NCBI GenBank assembly: GCA_008360975.2
Contig: CM039184.1
Span: 40,619,797-40,683,796 of the forward strand
Source: Lichenostomus cassidix
Taxonomy: Eukaryota; Chordata; Aves; Passeriformes; Meliphagidae
Direction of reading: 5' to 3'
Length of the DNA: 64,000 bases
The position numbers were made by a program, and so were the translations under genes. The notes under the pieces are model-generated. The model made no database searches. It had not been told where the DNA came from and saw only the letters and a list, made by a program, of their open reading frames with translations. Below, piece after piece: positions 1-13,712 of the stretch. Every line of letters starts with the position of its first letter. Position 1 is the stretch's first letter.

Positions 1-3000
1 TTGGAGGAGTGATTCAGAGTGCTGAAATTTTGTCATGTTTTGTTTGGTGATGTGTGGCTTTCTTTCCTTGACAAGTCTTTTATTTCGGTGTTTTTTTCTC
101 ACTTACAATCTGTGGCATCTCCCTCCTACATGTTGTAAGTCATAAAATAACTCTGTAAATTGCAGCCTCTTTATGAGTATCGGTTTTGGGCAGATGATGT
201 AAGAGATTGATGGGAAATGTGCCAGCTCTTTAATTCTTCATTCAGCACTGCCTTAGAGCACAGTTTTGTATTCAGAGAGTGCTGTTATGACAATTCTTGT
301 GCAACACAGTCTGATGTGTTTCTGGCTTTGGGGTTTCTAGGGTTAGATGCCAGTCACCACATAGCTGAGACAGGGACAAATGCTCTTTAGAAACGAAACT
401 ACATCCTAGGACTCTTCTCTGCATTAATTCTCTCTTCTTCTGGAATATCAAATGGCCTCAAAAGGAAGAAATAGTAGCTTCTCACTGTAGAATGGCATAT
501 TATATAACTGTTAAAGCATTCTCCAGGATGATTAGAAAATTATCTTTGAAACTTTGCAAGCAGAAAAGATAACTAATCTCTGCTTATCTGTATTTTAGCG
601 TACGACAGTGCAATGCTGTATATTGTAATTGACTGTTTTAAGCATACCATCTCATAATTTTGATTTTAAAGATTAATTTGGAGCTTATTTTGAAGTTGGG
701 TAGATGAGGGTGGGTAAGGTTCAGGGCTATAAATCCTGACCAGAAACTGATACTTTTTGAAGCCCACAGTCACACACCAAAGGTGCTGAGATAGGTGAGT
801 GAATATTTAGCTTTGTCTTCAGTGGCTCCAAGACACTGAAATCAGTGTATCGAGTGGTAGGTCACACAAACAGACCTACCTTGCTACATATAATTATAGA
901 GTGAGGTTGCTTACCTCAGACTGCACTTCTGATCTATTTCTTTTCCATGTCCGTTTCTTTGTCCTGGGATTCCTCATGATATTGGTTCCTAGCAACTGCA
1001 TTTGAGAGCTGATTGACGTAGATTGTTCCACAATGCTAGCAGTCCAGTAACAAGCAAAGCTGCCTCAGAGAGGACACTCTGTATTACTGCTCGTGTGCAC
1101 CAAGGAAACAGAACTCTCCCATTATTTGTGGCTGCCTTCTGCTTCCTTCAAGTCTGCATTTAAAATGTTAAGAATAGGAATTTCATGGAACTAGCATTTT
1201 ATAGTGTCATGACAACATGTCACTCTTCTGCCCTGCCCTCTGGGCACAGTTCAACAGTTCCTGGTACATACCATTTACTTGCATTGACTATAGAAATGTA
1301 AATACTCCTGGAATAAAATAAAAGCTCTGCCAAAAGGCAGAATGTACCTGCACATTCAGATTGTCAACTGGTATTCGTTTCTTGCAAGGCTGCTGCCTGT
1401 TTTCATATGCTGTTACAGTGCTTTTTTATTTAGCAAACTCAAAAATTCACCCTGATTCCAGCCCACCCATTTCTCTGGTGTTCTCGCTGTGCTGACCAAA
1501 TTCAGCCTGTCTACTTTACATTTAAATTTGTTCTGGTTTTTTTCTATAAAGGAATCTATTACAGTCAGGGAAATAGCATACTCCTTTAAGAGAGCATACA
1601 GAATGGTTTAAAATAGAAATAACATTCACTTTCTTGTATATTTTTATATTCAGCTTTGAATATTCTGCTTTTGTGTGTTTATTTTTTTCCTCCTTGGCAG
1701 AGACTTTAAAACCTTTCAATATTTCCTTGTATTCTTTTATATGACTCTTTTGTCAGTCTGAGTGAATGTTTTCTTTGGCTTTCCTTTGTTTAAATATAGG
1801 GAATAGAGGGAACATGTCTTGAATTGAAATCACTGAACTGGAAAAGGGACCACAAAAAGAATTGACTGTTGTAAAGCTTAAGTATTAAAATCCAGCCAGT
1901 ACAGTTCTTACCAAGTGTAGGAAAGCAGAAAAATACAGCCTCAAAGAATGCATGGAGAAGTTACAATGGAAATGGTTGAAATTAATGGGAAAAGTTGAAA
2001 TTGGTAGTCTTTGACATGAAGCTGGATGAGAGTGAGCAAAGGATGGGGTAGGGCAGGGTGCTGAGTCTGAGGGATTTGAAGAGGTTAAAATGCTTAAAAT
2101 GGAGAAGCATATGATTGCTGTGTGTAGTCAATATTCTAGTTTTAGGCTGTTAATAAGGAACTGATATCAGCAGCATAAAGCTTGATGGAAATGGTGATGA
2201 CACAATTCCGTGATGTAATGCTATGGAGCACTTCACAATGGGCCCTTTAAGAAATGTGTAATCATTTGCAATTAGAAATGGTGGCAAAACAGTAAGATTT
2301 AGTCTGAATTTAAATCCTCAGATGCCATACTAAGTGTTGAATTGTTTTGTTACTATAGAATCTCACCAAAAAAATCAGCAACATAGTTGCTTTTAATTTT
2401 TTATTCAGCAAATATGGGCTGAGCCATTTTCTTCAAATGCAGTATCATCAGCAAATCAAGGAAGAGATTTTCGAACAGTTTGCCTTGTCTGCTGTGTTTC
2501 TAGAAACCTTTTCAGACTTGAGTCTACAAATAACAACTTCTAGGTTTGGGGGCTTTTCATTTGCTTTTTTCTGTTTGCACCCATGGCCCTTCCCCTTCCC
2601 CCCCAGTCACACACACACACATCCCCAGCATTCCCAGAGTAGGCTTGGATACAGCTTGTAGATGATAATAGGGTTCATGACAGTGATTTACCTTCCCCAT
2701 TTGCCTACGAAAATTACAAAACTTCCACTAAATCATCCAGGTGGTATGCCACTGGGAGCAGTTTCTGAACTTAAATTCTAGAAGGACAGAATGTTTATGA
2801 AGAAATAGAAGCTAGAAATACCAAATAAATAATTTTTTTGAGCTGGCAATTGTGTACTGCTCAGCAGCTCTTTATATTAATTTTCCTTCCTGCTTTCAAC
2901 AGGTTATTTTATACTTCATCTAATTTATTTTTGTTTTCTACTCTTTTTGTTTCACTAATAAACAAAAATGGATTTAGTGACGATTTCTGCTCTAACCTTT

Positions 3001-4794
3001 TAATTCCTTCTCAGTGTGATGCACCAGACTTCATCCATATTAGTATTAGTAACTCCTCACGTAGTTAAGAGTTGTGTCGATATAAAACCTAGCCACAAAA
3101 TAAACCATGAGTTCAGCAAAGGTTACTTACATCTCAGGGATCTCAAAGTCACCAAATGTGATGTTTTCTTTAAAAGACTAAACAAGTAACACATCAGAAA
3201 GTGTTCAATATGTTCAATCCTTTCTAAATCCTTTAGAAAGCATTGAACACATTTGGTATTGCTCAGTAATCAAAAAACACTTCCATGTTTTCAATACAGT
3301 GCTCTTCAAAGAGACAAGTAACATCTCTGAAAAGGGTTTTTTTCTACGTGGAAAAGGTACAATGTATCCAGGGAATAGAAATGCCATCTCTATTACTCTT
3401 GTACCTGAATATATACTTGAGGCAATGATGCGTGAGAGGGCAATTCTGCCTTCAGAGTGAGAACTTGCTATTTTTTTTGAAACTGCAACCAGGACGCCTG
3501 CTATATTGAGATAGTAAATATTATTCATAACATGTAAGACATGTCTCATTTCCTGTATCTGCCCAAAAAAAAAGCTGGAGTGGTGATAGGAGGCCATAAA
3601 ATATTATTGAAGTCAGTGGTCAGCACTACACCACTCTGTCACTCTGTCACTTGGTCGAGCTTGTTCCAGGTAACATGAACTGTGTCTTGTGATTCCTCAC
3701 ACGTCCTGTTCAGGGCTGATTGTATTCATTTCATCTGCTGCTTTTGCATCCTCATGTCAAGATATTTGAGTGGACATGTGCTTATCTAACAGGTAACAAA
3801 CTTGCAGCTTTTTTTAGTATTTATGTTATCTCCCTCTACACATCCCATCCTCTTACTGAGAAATCCAGTTTGTTTGTTTTTCTGCTAAGTCCCAGTCCTC
3901 ATGCTCAGCCACAGAATTTCTCTTCAGTTTTGAGGCAGTTTAACCCTGCAATTTCATTTCTGCACTTGCAGATTTCATTTCACTTCCATCCTTGAATCCT
4001 CAGTCTGGGACAGTAAGGCAGAGGTATTTATTAATTTGTGCTCTCTACCTTTTCAGAGCAGGCCCCTTTCCTGGTAATTACTCCCCTCTTTCAGAAAGAA
4101 ACCTCCAATGTCTCTTAGAAAAGATGAAGAAAAATGAGAAGACAGTAAAATGGAATCAAATCTGGTGATTAATCAGACAATAAACACTACTTGTAGTACA
4201 CACACTCACCAAGGGGATACCATTTAAATCTATTGGCTTAGAAATCTAACATCATTAATCCATGATTAATTTTTGAAAAAAAATTCTCATTTTGCTGAAA
4301 CTATTTTGCATTCTAACAAAATAAAAAAGTAAAAATATGCAAATCAAAACCGCATGAGAACACAACATGCATAGTAATGAAAGAGTCAAAAGTAATATAA
4401 AGATCTTTACTCCTTGAGAATTGTGATAGTTACCATAAAGTGTATTTATTCTCACTGGTTTATTATTATTTATTCTCACTGTGCACTAGTTAAAAATGTG
4501 CCCAGTTAGCCTCTAATCTTGAAAATGCTAGAAGCTATTCACAAGAGTATAGTTACTTATATGCACCAGGCTTCTGGGCTAAGTTCTTATAAACTTTATA
4601 TAAAAATAAGAATTTTTAATATTTGTAGCTCAAACTTTGATTTAATACCTATTGGTCTGATGTGGTGAAATGATGTTTTTTTACAGCTCTTTAAAACATG
4701 CATGAACAGTTTGCTCACTCTTGGTGGAAAACCTCAATAGGAAATTACTTAAATTCAGAGCATGCACATAAGTAAAGTGCTGATGGAGGATTTC
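1..4794. other. Intergenic sequence, no gene seen
   Basis: Low-GC sequence downstream of FAT1. The longest open frames show no recognisable domain and no splice-compatible neighbours. A short CA repeat lies near 2608-2622. A direct repeat of a TATTCTCACTG unit occurs around 4445-4480. In mammals the next gene beyond the FAT1 3' end is MTNR1A; no melatonin-receptor exon is recognisable here. Confidence 0.6.
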
Positions 4795-5008
4795 CTAGTA
4801 ATCTTCTTCACTGTGAGGGTAGTGAGGCAGTGGCACAGGTTGCCCACAGAAGTTGTGGATTCCCCATCCCGGGCAGTGCTCAAGGTCAGGCTGGGTGGGG
4901 CTCTGAGCACCCTGACCTAGCGGAAGGTGTCCCTGCCCGTGGTGAAGGGTTGGGTCTGGATGATATTTAAGGTCCCTTCCAACCCAAGCCATTCTAGGAT
5001 TCTGTGAT
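4795..5008 (+). mobile_element. CR1 LINE fragment, 3' end
   Basis: This is a 5'-truncated CR1 retrotransposon in plus orientation. It starts in the TTCACTGTGAGGGT block and continues through the conserved GGTTGCCCACAGAAG and GTGTCCCTGCCCGTGG blocks. It then reaches AAGGTCCCTTCCAACCCAAG and the terminal ATTCTGTGAT unit typical of CR1 3' ends. Only the 3' end is present, with no open reverse transcriptase frame, so it is a dead copy. This element type is a main reason for calling the window avian. Confidence 0.9.
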
Positions 5009-6680
5009 GTAGTGGGTGAAGTGTTTGACCAACATTGTGCTACCAATTTAATTGTATCTAAATTTTTTACCTTCTGGGACTTCAACTATGAAAACTTCTG
5101 CAGCAGCAACCAACATATGAAAGTGCTGACTTGTGTTCAAAAGTCATCTATGCTACCTATAGTTACATGTTTGCTAGCAATTTTGGTACCATCAATTTCA
5201 ATTATTTTGATTAGATCTACATTTATTTTGTTGACATGAGTGATTAATTTCAGCAGTGTTTTGCTACAAGGTCTGCTGACGGTATGTTGTCTCTAAAGTT
5301 TGAATTTTCTGCTGTTTAAAAAATCTCTAAAAATTTTCATCTAACTTTGATCTCCATTATGAAAAGACATACTGCTTTTAAGCTTGTTTTTAAATCTAAA
5401 TATAGTAAAACATCATATAAAATTGTCATATACTTTTTATGTGATCTGGGACATAGAATAAAGGCTGTCACTGATACTGTGCATTGACTGTTGAATTTAT
5501 TTGAATTATTACTGAAATTGGTATAGTGATCCATTTTAGAGAAGCTTTCTTGCTTTAGAATTTCATAGCAGATTTTAGCTATGTTTATGTCATTGTGATT
5601 ACTTAGACAGGTGCGCATATCTTTTGGATTTATTTTGGAACATGTGAAATGTGAAATGTCCTTCCTCAAAATGGTTGACCAATGTTTTGACTCTGATTCC
5701 TGTGATATCGCCCTCTTTATGTGTGAGGAATGGGTCTACAGCATATTGTAAGAGGTAATCATATTTATTATTGGTGCAAGAGAGGAGGAAACAATGGAGC
5801 TGTTGATAAGAAAGAAGATTCCCAAAGTTGTATTATATATTTTTAATAATATATAAAGTGGGGAGGAATATATAATAACACCTCAGTGGTATTAAACACT
5901 GAAGCTTATTCTAAACTCCAGTAGCTGTGACATCATATAAATAGATCACCCCCTAAACACATTTATTTTCCTTATGTTTATTCCATCTGACTTATATAAT
6001 AAATGTTCACCATTCGGTATTTTATATGAAATGAAATAATGCTTTTCATCTGATTAATGGATCAAAGAAATATTCAAAGAAGAAAAATTTCATTTATTAG
6101 CATTTTGTTGCAAATCCAGCTGACACAATAAGATAGCAATGGAGGTGGAAAATGCCTTACTCTTTTATCTGTGAGTGTTACAGCTAGCATGTGTGTGCGG
6201 TTATTATTATTTTTAATTAGTCTGTTGAGAAATTTTCTGCTCTATATCTAGTGACCCAACAATTTATTTGTTGACTGAATCCACTTAAAATTATCTTTGG
6301 TGAATAGCTATCTGACTAGTAAAGAATCCAGATATAATATTTGAAATGTTTTAATTTAAACAGTTGAACTTGCAGTTATTTCATTGTAACTGAAGGACTC
6401 TTTGATGTTATGGGTGAAGAAGTAATCTAAAAGCCAACTCCTGAGTTTTTTACTTTTCAAATGATGTGGGATGATTTGAACACAGTAATGTTTTTCTTGG
6501 CAAAATTTATGTAGCATTATTGACTGGTTTTCTTCAATTAGAGTACATTATTTTTTAATGTATTTTGAGGAAATGACCCAAAATGCAAATCAGCAAAAGC
6601 TGTCTCCTGAATAAAGTAAAATAAATAAAATAAATGGTACAAAACTTGCCAGTACAAGTTTGGAGAATTGTGTGGATTTT

Positions 6681-6712
<32 letters not shown>

Positions 6713-9700
6713 TGTTCTGAGAGATGTTTGCCGAAGGTTATTTTTTTGAATCACAATTTTAAACACTTTCATGATTTATTTATGTGACTTTGTATATAAT
6801 CTCTGCTATTAACTATTCCTTCTATTTTTGTCTCTCATTTTTCAGGTGCTGTAGGTTTTTCCTTATATGAGAAAATGGATTGCCAGGCTGACCTATCATA
6901 CAGGAATATATCTCTCATTGTGCCTGACATACGAATTACTTATGAAGAACCAGCTCTCTTCACATACAAGAGGATTTTCTTGTATCTCTTGCCTTAAATC
7001 TTTCCAGACATTTAGGCCCTCAGTGGTAGTTCATGGTCTCAGTGGTATTTCCTGGGATCAGCGTGTTCTTTATGATGAGTTTTGTTTGCCTGTCACAAAG
7101 TATCCCAGATAAGGAAATGAACAAAAAAATAAAACCTGTTATAATTACCTGTAACTGTCAGTAAAGAGAGAAGATCCAAAGAACAAAGCTATGATCTTTT
7201 GTTCTCTTATTGATTAACCTGCTGAAATAACTTACACAACAGGTCGAAGGTACTCTTTTTTCCATGTATATTCTTACCAAGAATAACAATATTCACTAAG
7301 TTATGGGCTGAGATTTTTCTATTATTTATTAATTTTCCTTAATTTTATATAGCTCTGTGGTGTCCAAATAAAACAAATGTCAAGCTTTGATCACTGTGCA
7401 TTTGTCTTATGCACTATTAGTAAATTTTTTATCAGTGCTACTAAAGCCTCAAGAATCACTAAGAAAGTTCACCTTGTAGTGCTGAGCTATCTTACTGTAT
7501 GGACTTCAAGATCCTCTGGTATTTAAAAATTTTTGAGGATTAAACCAAAGAAACAGTGGAAACAGAATGGTAACTTAAATGACTCATGAAATCCTTGGCA
7601 CAGTTATAGATTTTCTAATTTTGTTGTGCCTTTTGCATGACTGCAGGTATATTAAGAGTAGAAGAAAGTGAAATGCATTTGATGTCACAGTGCTTTTTTC
7701 TTATTTCAGTGGGTTTTGTCATGGTGCAGGACCCCCCTCAAATGGGACAAGAACCTCTCCCCCTCGTCCCTACCCCAATGGGGCAGGACTTCCCAAATGG
7801 AACTGGAATCTTAATGAGGAAAATTGAGTTTATGGAGTTCAAAGGAAACTGCAGGATTGCGTGGGAACTCTGAGACCCTAAACTCCACAACAATATCCCT
7901 TCTGTGAGAGGTGACTCAGAGCCCACACTGACACAAAATTTGGTGTCCACACTCTAGGAGAGGATATCTGAATTCAGTGTCAAGATTTCTTGAGGAGTGT
8001 ATGTTTTGGTCTGAGATGAAATTTTGTGTGAAAGTAGAGAACCTGTATTTCCAGATGCTTTGCTTGTGCATCTAGGCAAGGTCTTTTCTAGACCTTGATG
8101 CCAGAGCCTGGAGGTTTTGCTTGAGTTGTCTTATTTCACTGTATGGAGTTGATGGACATGAAAAATCAAGGTAAATTCTCTTCTTAAGATCTTTTCTGCT
8201 TGTCGAAGTCTGTCAGGAGAGGCAGGTTGAAAAACCTGGGAAACTTTCTTCTCACATGAGCCCTCTGTCCCTCTATCATACACCTTGTGTTTCCATTTGA
8301 AATCAATTTGACAAACAATAATTTTCTTTTGGAAGACAAATACTCTTTTCAAATGGAAAAGACAGTGCTCAATAATGTAACAAAGACTTCTTTGTCATTG
8401 GCTAGACAAGATCCAGCTCTTTCTTCCTTTCTTCTTTTACTCCTTTCAGGTATATGTTCTCTTTACAGGTATATGTTCCTATTGTGTTTGAATGAGTGTA
8501 AAGCAGATAAAAAAGTAAAAGCGGATAAAAAAAAAAGAGGAAGTAATATGGTTTAGGTGACTGTACTTTAAGGTGACTTTTCAGTGGACGCTGCTACAGA
8601 GAGAATCTGCTCTAGAAGGAAAAGAGACGGGTCTGCTGTCAAAATGCACAGTTCCTCTCATGCTTCAAGGAGTAGGATCTGCTTGGACAGGAGAGGTGTT
8701 GGAGACCCTGGCACAACTCCATCAGAGAGTCAATTGTCCTGATGCCAATATTGCAAGGGAAATTGTGCAGTGAGGTAGAAGAGGAAGGATAAGCCCTGGA
8801 TAGATGTCATGTCCTCATTGATCTCCTGCCTTTTCTGTTAGTATTATCCCTAACACCTACCCCTATTGCTTTAGGTAATAGCAAATGAAGTAATGATACA
8901 GTTAATAGTGTATCTGCTGGGTCATGATTCATGGCTTTAATAGCAATGAGTTGTTCTTGGTACCGCTGTGACAGCCTTGTTGTGGCTCTTCCTTAGTAGG
9001 CTAGCTGTGTTCTGGTTCTGACTAGAATAAAGGATTTTTAAAATGGAATTTGGATGTGTGGCATTTGGATACACCGGGAACATGGATCTTGCAATCCTCT
9101 CCTCTAAAGCCCCTCTTGTGCTTTGGGAACTGAAAAACAAAGAAGTAGATAGCTGAGTTGGAAAAGAAAATCCTGTGCTGTGTGAGAGGCAGTTTAAATA
9201 CCAGAGACATTTATGGATCTCACTCTGGACATGTATTATATTTATGCATTTCTTAAGTCCTGGAGAAAGAAAAAAAAGTAGATTAATCAAGGAAAATGGC
9301 TGTCTGCTTAAACCAAGTAAACAGCTGAATCAGGGAGATAAACCCAAGTTTAAATATATATTTAATCATTAAGAAAGGCATTTTCTGTCTCTTTTTATCC
9401 TGTATGTTGTTAGCTTTGTATTTTCCTCCAGGGCTAAGGAAGAAATTTTAAAGTACACCAGATGAGCTCTAAAGCTTGGATCAACACATGCAACAGAATT
9501 CTTAGGAAAAAATCTTTAAACTGAGCCCCAGCCCTATTATGACTTGTTCTAGAGGACACACTTTTTCTTGGAGAGGTGAAGCAACAGATGGTTTGCAGAT
9601 GCTGTGTTTAAGGAGAAAAAGGTTACCTTCCTCCACAGTAAAAAAATGTGACAAAGATGTCTTTGTAGTTACAAGTTAGAAGGAAGAATGTGTGTTTGAA

Positions 9701-12700
9701 ACAAGGTAGATGTGAGGTGGAGAAGAGAATGTATCTTTTCTGATCAAATACTTATGGAAGGTAAAAAATCTCAGTGGGTTGTGGAGTCATAGCAATGTTT
9801 CACTGGTTTAGAGGGTGCCACAAACACAATATTGCTCTTCATGAAGAAAAATGGGAATCAACGTTTTGCCCTCTAATCGCCCTTGTTCTTTCAGCCCTTT
9901 GAAGTACTTGCTTTTTGTGTGTGAGTTTAACTGGTGTCTCTCATGGACTCCTTGTTTTGGTTCTAAAGGCTATGCAAGCAGGAGGTAGTGGAGAGGTGGG
10001 GAGCTGCATTTATCAGGGGAAGGTGAGGGAAAGGGCAGCAGAGCTGGCCAGTGCTGGCCAGGACAGCCTATGGTACTCCAGCACACTGTGCTGAATGTGT
10101 CTGGTGTTCTTGGTTACATTGTCTGGACATATCCAGAACTGTAGGGGTTTTTTTTTGGTTTTATTTTTTTTTTGGGTGGTTTGTTTTTTTGTTTTTTTTT
10201 TTTTCTGCTGTTGCTGCTGGGGAATTTTTGTTTGTTTGAGTGGTTGAGGGGTTTTTTTTGGTTTATTTTGTTTGTTTGGCGAATTTTTGTCAGTTATGGG
10301 ATTTTTTAGTGGCTTTGAGATGTTCCTGAAAATGTGGCATCCATATATCTTGCAAGACTGTCTCCTAGCTTCTTACGGGTGAAGCCTGTTGGGCACAACT
10401 TAACTGTAAAGAAGTTACACAATAGCCAAAAGCTTTAAAAAAATTATGGTTTTCCATACTTGATGTAGTTGTCCCTTGCAACTACATATTATTGAGTGTT
10501 GGTGCCCTAGAAGTTATATGTAGAGTGTTGGTGCCCATTTTTCTATCTTTCTCTATTGATTTAACTGTCTTTTTAGTGGACTCTCTTATTACTGTAGCCT
10601 TTCCTCCACCTCCATCTTTCTATTTGCTTTTCAAGGTAATTTTCTCTCTCTCCAAATATGTATTCACTTTGCACCCTTAAGGATGCTGTTACAGTACAGT
10701 AAACAGATATCCTTCATGGTGAACAGAGTATTAGCAATTACAGTAATTACAGCGAAGAGCCGCTGAAACCCTGAGGAACCTCTCAGTGAGCAATGCAGCA
10801 TGTTTAAAAAATGATGTGGACAAACAAACTATTTACAGACCAAAGAAATGCCCTCATACACACACACATACAAATATGCATGGGGAAGAAAAAACCTCCA
10901 GATTTTGTGTAATTTTTTGTCTTCTAAATAAAGCAACAACTTCAGAGCACATACTATACAAATACTATGTTGTTTACAACTATTATTTTGCTATTTCAGG
11001 AAAACTTCTGCATTTGGTGTCATGTGCAACTGTACATCATATCTTATCTGATATGAAAGAAAATGTGCTGTTAAAACCAATGAACTGTATGTTTTAGAAG
11101 CTGAATCAGTCACAATAGAATTGGTGTTAAGATTTTTGAGGTTTATTTGCTGGCTGACAGAACTGGAAAATTGTGAACTTTCAACCTGATAGTAAGAATC
11201 AGTATATACGGTGATGAGTAAACAAGGACAAAGATGAAAATTTTAGGAAAGGGAATTCTAAATGAACAAATATGTAAATAAAAATATGTTGTTATTGCTG
11301 ACCCAAATTTATCTGCAGTAAATATAGAAAGAGAATTTGTTTAACAAGCTATATGAGTCTAACAAGGGGATTTACTGGGGGGTAAATCTTGAAGGATAAT
11401 GTGGTGTTGCTTATTGTTCTGTGAAGACTGCAAGTACACAGTGGCAAGAAGGGTGTGTGCAAGCTGGAGATTAGCCAGAGTGGGAATTTGAACAGTGGGG
11501 TCATGGTTGAAGGGAATGCATCGTGGCTTTAAGCAAGCTGCAGTGCATATATTTGGAAGGGAATTAGTCTGTCTCATTCTGACATCAGCTTCTGTCTGTT
11601 AAGATGACTAATAAAGCAAAGGGCTACACTTTTATCTTACAGTTGTTTCTGACCTGCTTGTGCACAATTCTAATGGTAAAAGGCCTGTTAGTTCTTCCCT
11701 TTGTACTTGAAGTCACCAATCCCTGAAATCCTTGTTTGCCTTTCCTGCCCCCCCATCCAGATTGTCATGTGAATTTTCTTCAGATCCTTGCTGAAAACGT
11801 ACTCTTATGAAGCTTTGCATTAAATCCTGTGTGTTGGTACGAAGGGGTTAACGAGAGTGTGTGTCCTCAGTTTCCTGCATTTCACCTGAGGGCTGGGTAG
11901 GATTAAGGCAAAGAGGTGGGAAAGTTGGCACAGCCTTTATCTAGGAACAGGCAGAGAGGAGAAGTTTTTTTGGGGGTAATGCCTCCACCAGGGATGAGCT
12001 GCAAAAGGGCTGCTTGTCTGGCAGGAGATGTGGGGGAAGTGGGAATCCTGCAGAGCTGAGCTGAGCTGTTTTGGGCGCTGACTTGAAGGGACTGTGAGAC
12101 TGTGTGAGAGGTCAGACTGACCAAGCAATAAAATCTCTATATTCTAATCCAGTTTCCTGAAAAGGAGGTGGACAACATGCCTGTAAGCATGATGAGAGAA
12201 TGGATATTAGTCCAGGTCTCACTGTGACTTCCTTGTGTTGGTTTTATTATTGTCCTGGAGAAGACAATTCACCACTTTTTTTTTTAATTGTTTAATAATG
12301 CAAAAACTGGACAGAAATACTGCTCCTTCTAATGCCCACCTCCTGTCAGTTTGTGCAGCAGTCAGGACTGTGTGGCAATTTTATATTTGGTGTTGTGATT
12401 GTAAGCTGAGGAGAAATTGCAGTCATTTTGAAATCCATTTATATTTTAATTTGAGCTAGGAATAAATGCATTTTTAGATGCTTCAGAGAATAATTATGAA
12501 TCAGGTTCAGACTGAGGTTCCCTTCCTGTCTTGCTGCTTTAATAATACAAATAATCAGAAGGGTGCTATTGCTCTAGGTGTGTCAGACTAGGTGGTGAGC
12601 TCTCATCTGTACAGTTCGATGCCGTCCTAAGATCTGAAATACAGGGGTCCCTTGGGTTTCTTTCATAAGTGTCATTCAGCATCAGACCCTATATTTTGGC

Positions 12701-13481
12701 TGTGACTGGAGCTCACATGCACAGTACTTTTAAGACTTTATGTGCTTGTTTTCCCCATGGAATAGTTTTCCTCACTAATTGTATACTGGGCAACCATAAC
12801 AATATCCAGTTTCACTAATTCAGGCTGGCATGCCATCTGCACTATCTAAAGGTCAGTGCAAGTATTACTTGTAATTCTGTGGCTTCTTAATAAGCAGCAT
12901 AGTAGTGGTATGCCGGACCTATTTCCTGATAACAGCAGCAGTAATCCAAATCCTGTACCAAAAAAGAAAAAAAGAGACATCTCTTGCCTGGAAGAAACCT
13001 ATATGTCTTCTAGTTCAGGAGCTGTTTCTGTATTTCGGAACACTCAATTTCATTGCTCTGAGAATTTTGCGTGATGTTGATGCATGGAAGGCTTCCCAAA
13101 CTCTCTTGCCTGGATTATAACAGTTAACAGCGGCCCCTTGTGACTGCAAGAAGAGTTTTTGGCACTCAGAGTCTCCATTTGAGCAGCGCTGGTTAAACAG
13201 GCTCCCAAACTGCTGCTGGTTGGAAAGCAGGATGAGCTCTGGGAAATGGGGAGATGCCCCTTCTTGCTGTCTGCAAAATCCACAGCGGAGTTAGGGGCAG
13301 CAGTATGAGTCCGAGTGAATAGCAGAGGGAAGGGGAAGGGAAAGAGAAAGAATTATGTCAATGCCAGACTGCCATGTTCCCCACGTGCTGGAGAAGAGGC
13401 TAGAGGTACTGGTAGGGAAGTGAAGCACCTAAAGGAGAGACAGAACTGGAGTTCTGTGGAGGAGAAATGTGAGCAGAAGTG
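5009..13481. other. Intergenic sequence with simple repeats, no gene seen
   Basis: No coding exon is recognised. It holds a poly-T tract at about 6677-6711, a T/G-rich low-complexity stretch at about 10143-10270, a short CA run at about 10856-10870, and an imperfect duplication of a GGTATATGTTC unit around 8450-8480. A G/C-richer patch at 7720-7960 (GGGACAAG and GGGGCAGG blocks) looks unlike its surroundings and may be an unclassified repeat, but I could not assign it. Confidence 0.5.
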
Positions 13482-13712
13482 TCATAGAGTGGTTTGGTTT
13501 GCACGGGAGCTTAAAGATTATCTAGTTCCAACCCTCCTTCCATCAGCAGGGAATCTTCCCCTTAGCTAAATTACACAGAGACGCATCCAGCCTATTCTTG
13601 AACACCACTGACCTCTCTAGGCAACCTGTTCCAATGTATCACCACCCTCACACCTAAAGCATTTCTTCCTAATATCTAATGTAAAGCTATCCTCCTTCAG
13701 ACTTGCTTGTAG
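13482..13712 (-). mobile_element. CR1 LINE fragment, 3' end, minus orientation
   Basis: On the plus strand this is the reverse complement of a CR1 3' end. TCATAGAGTGGTTTGG is followed by AGTTCCAACCCTCCTTCCAT, then the blocks GGCAACCTGTTCCA, CACCACCCTCACA and TTCTTCCTAATATCTAAT. The order and spacing match avian CR1. It is 5'-truncated and noncoding. Confidence 0.88.

Noticed and set aside
3214..3597. 127-codon minus-strand open frame in the intergenic flank
   Set aside because: No recognisable family, low-complexity features, and no neighbouring exons.
7712..7960. Possible LTR or retroviral primer-binding region in a G/C-richer patch
   Set aside because: No paired LTR, no TG...CA borders and no convincing primer-binding site; only noted as an unassigned patch.
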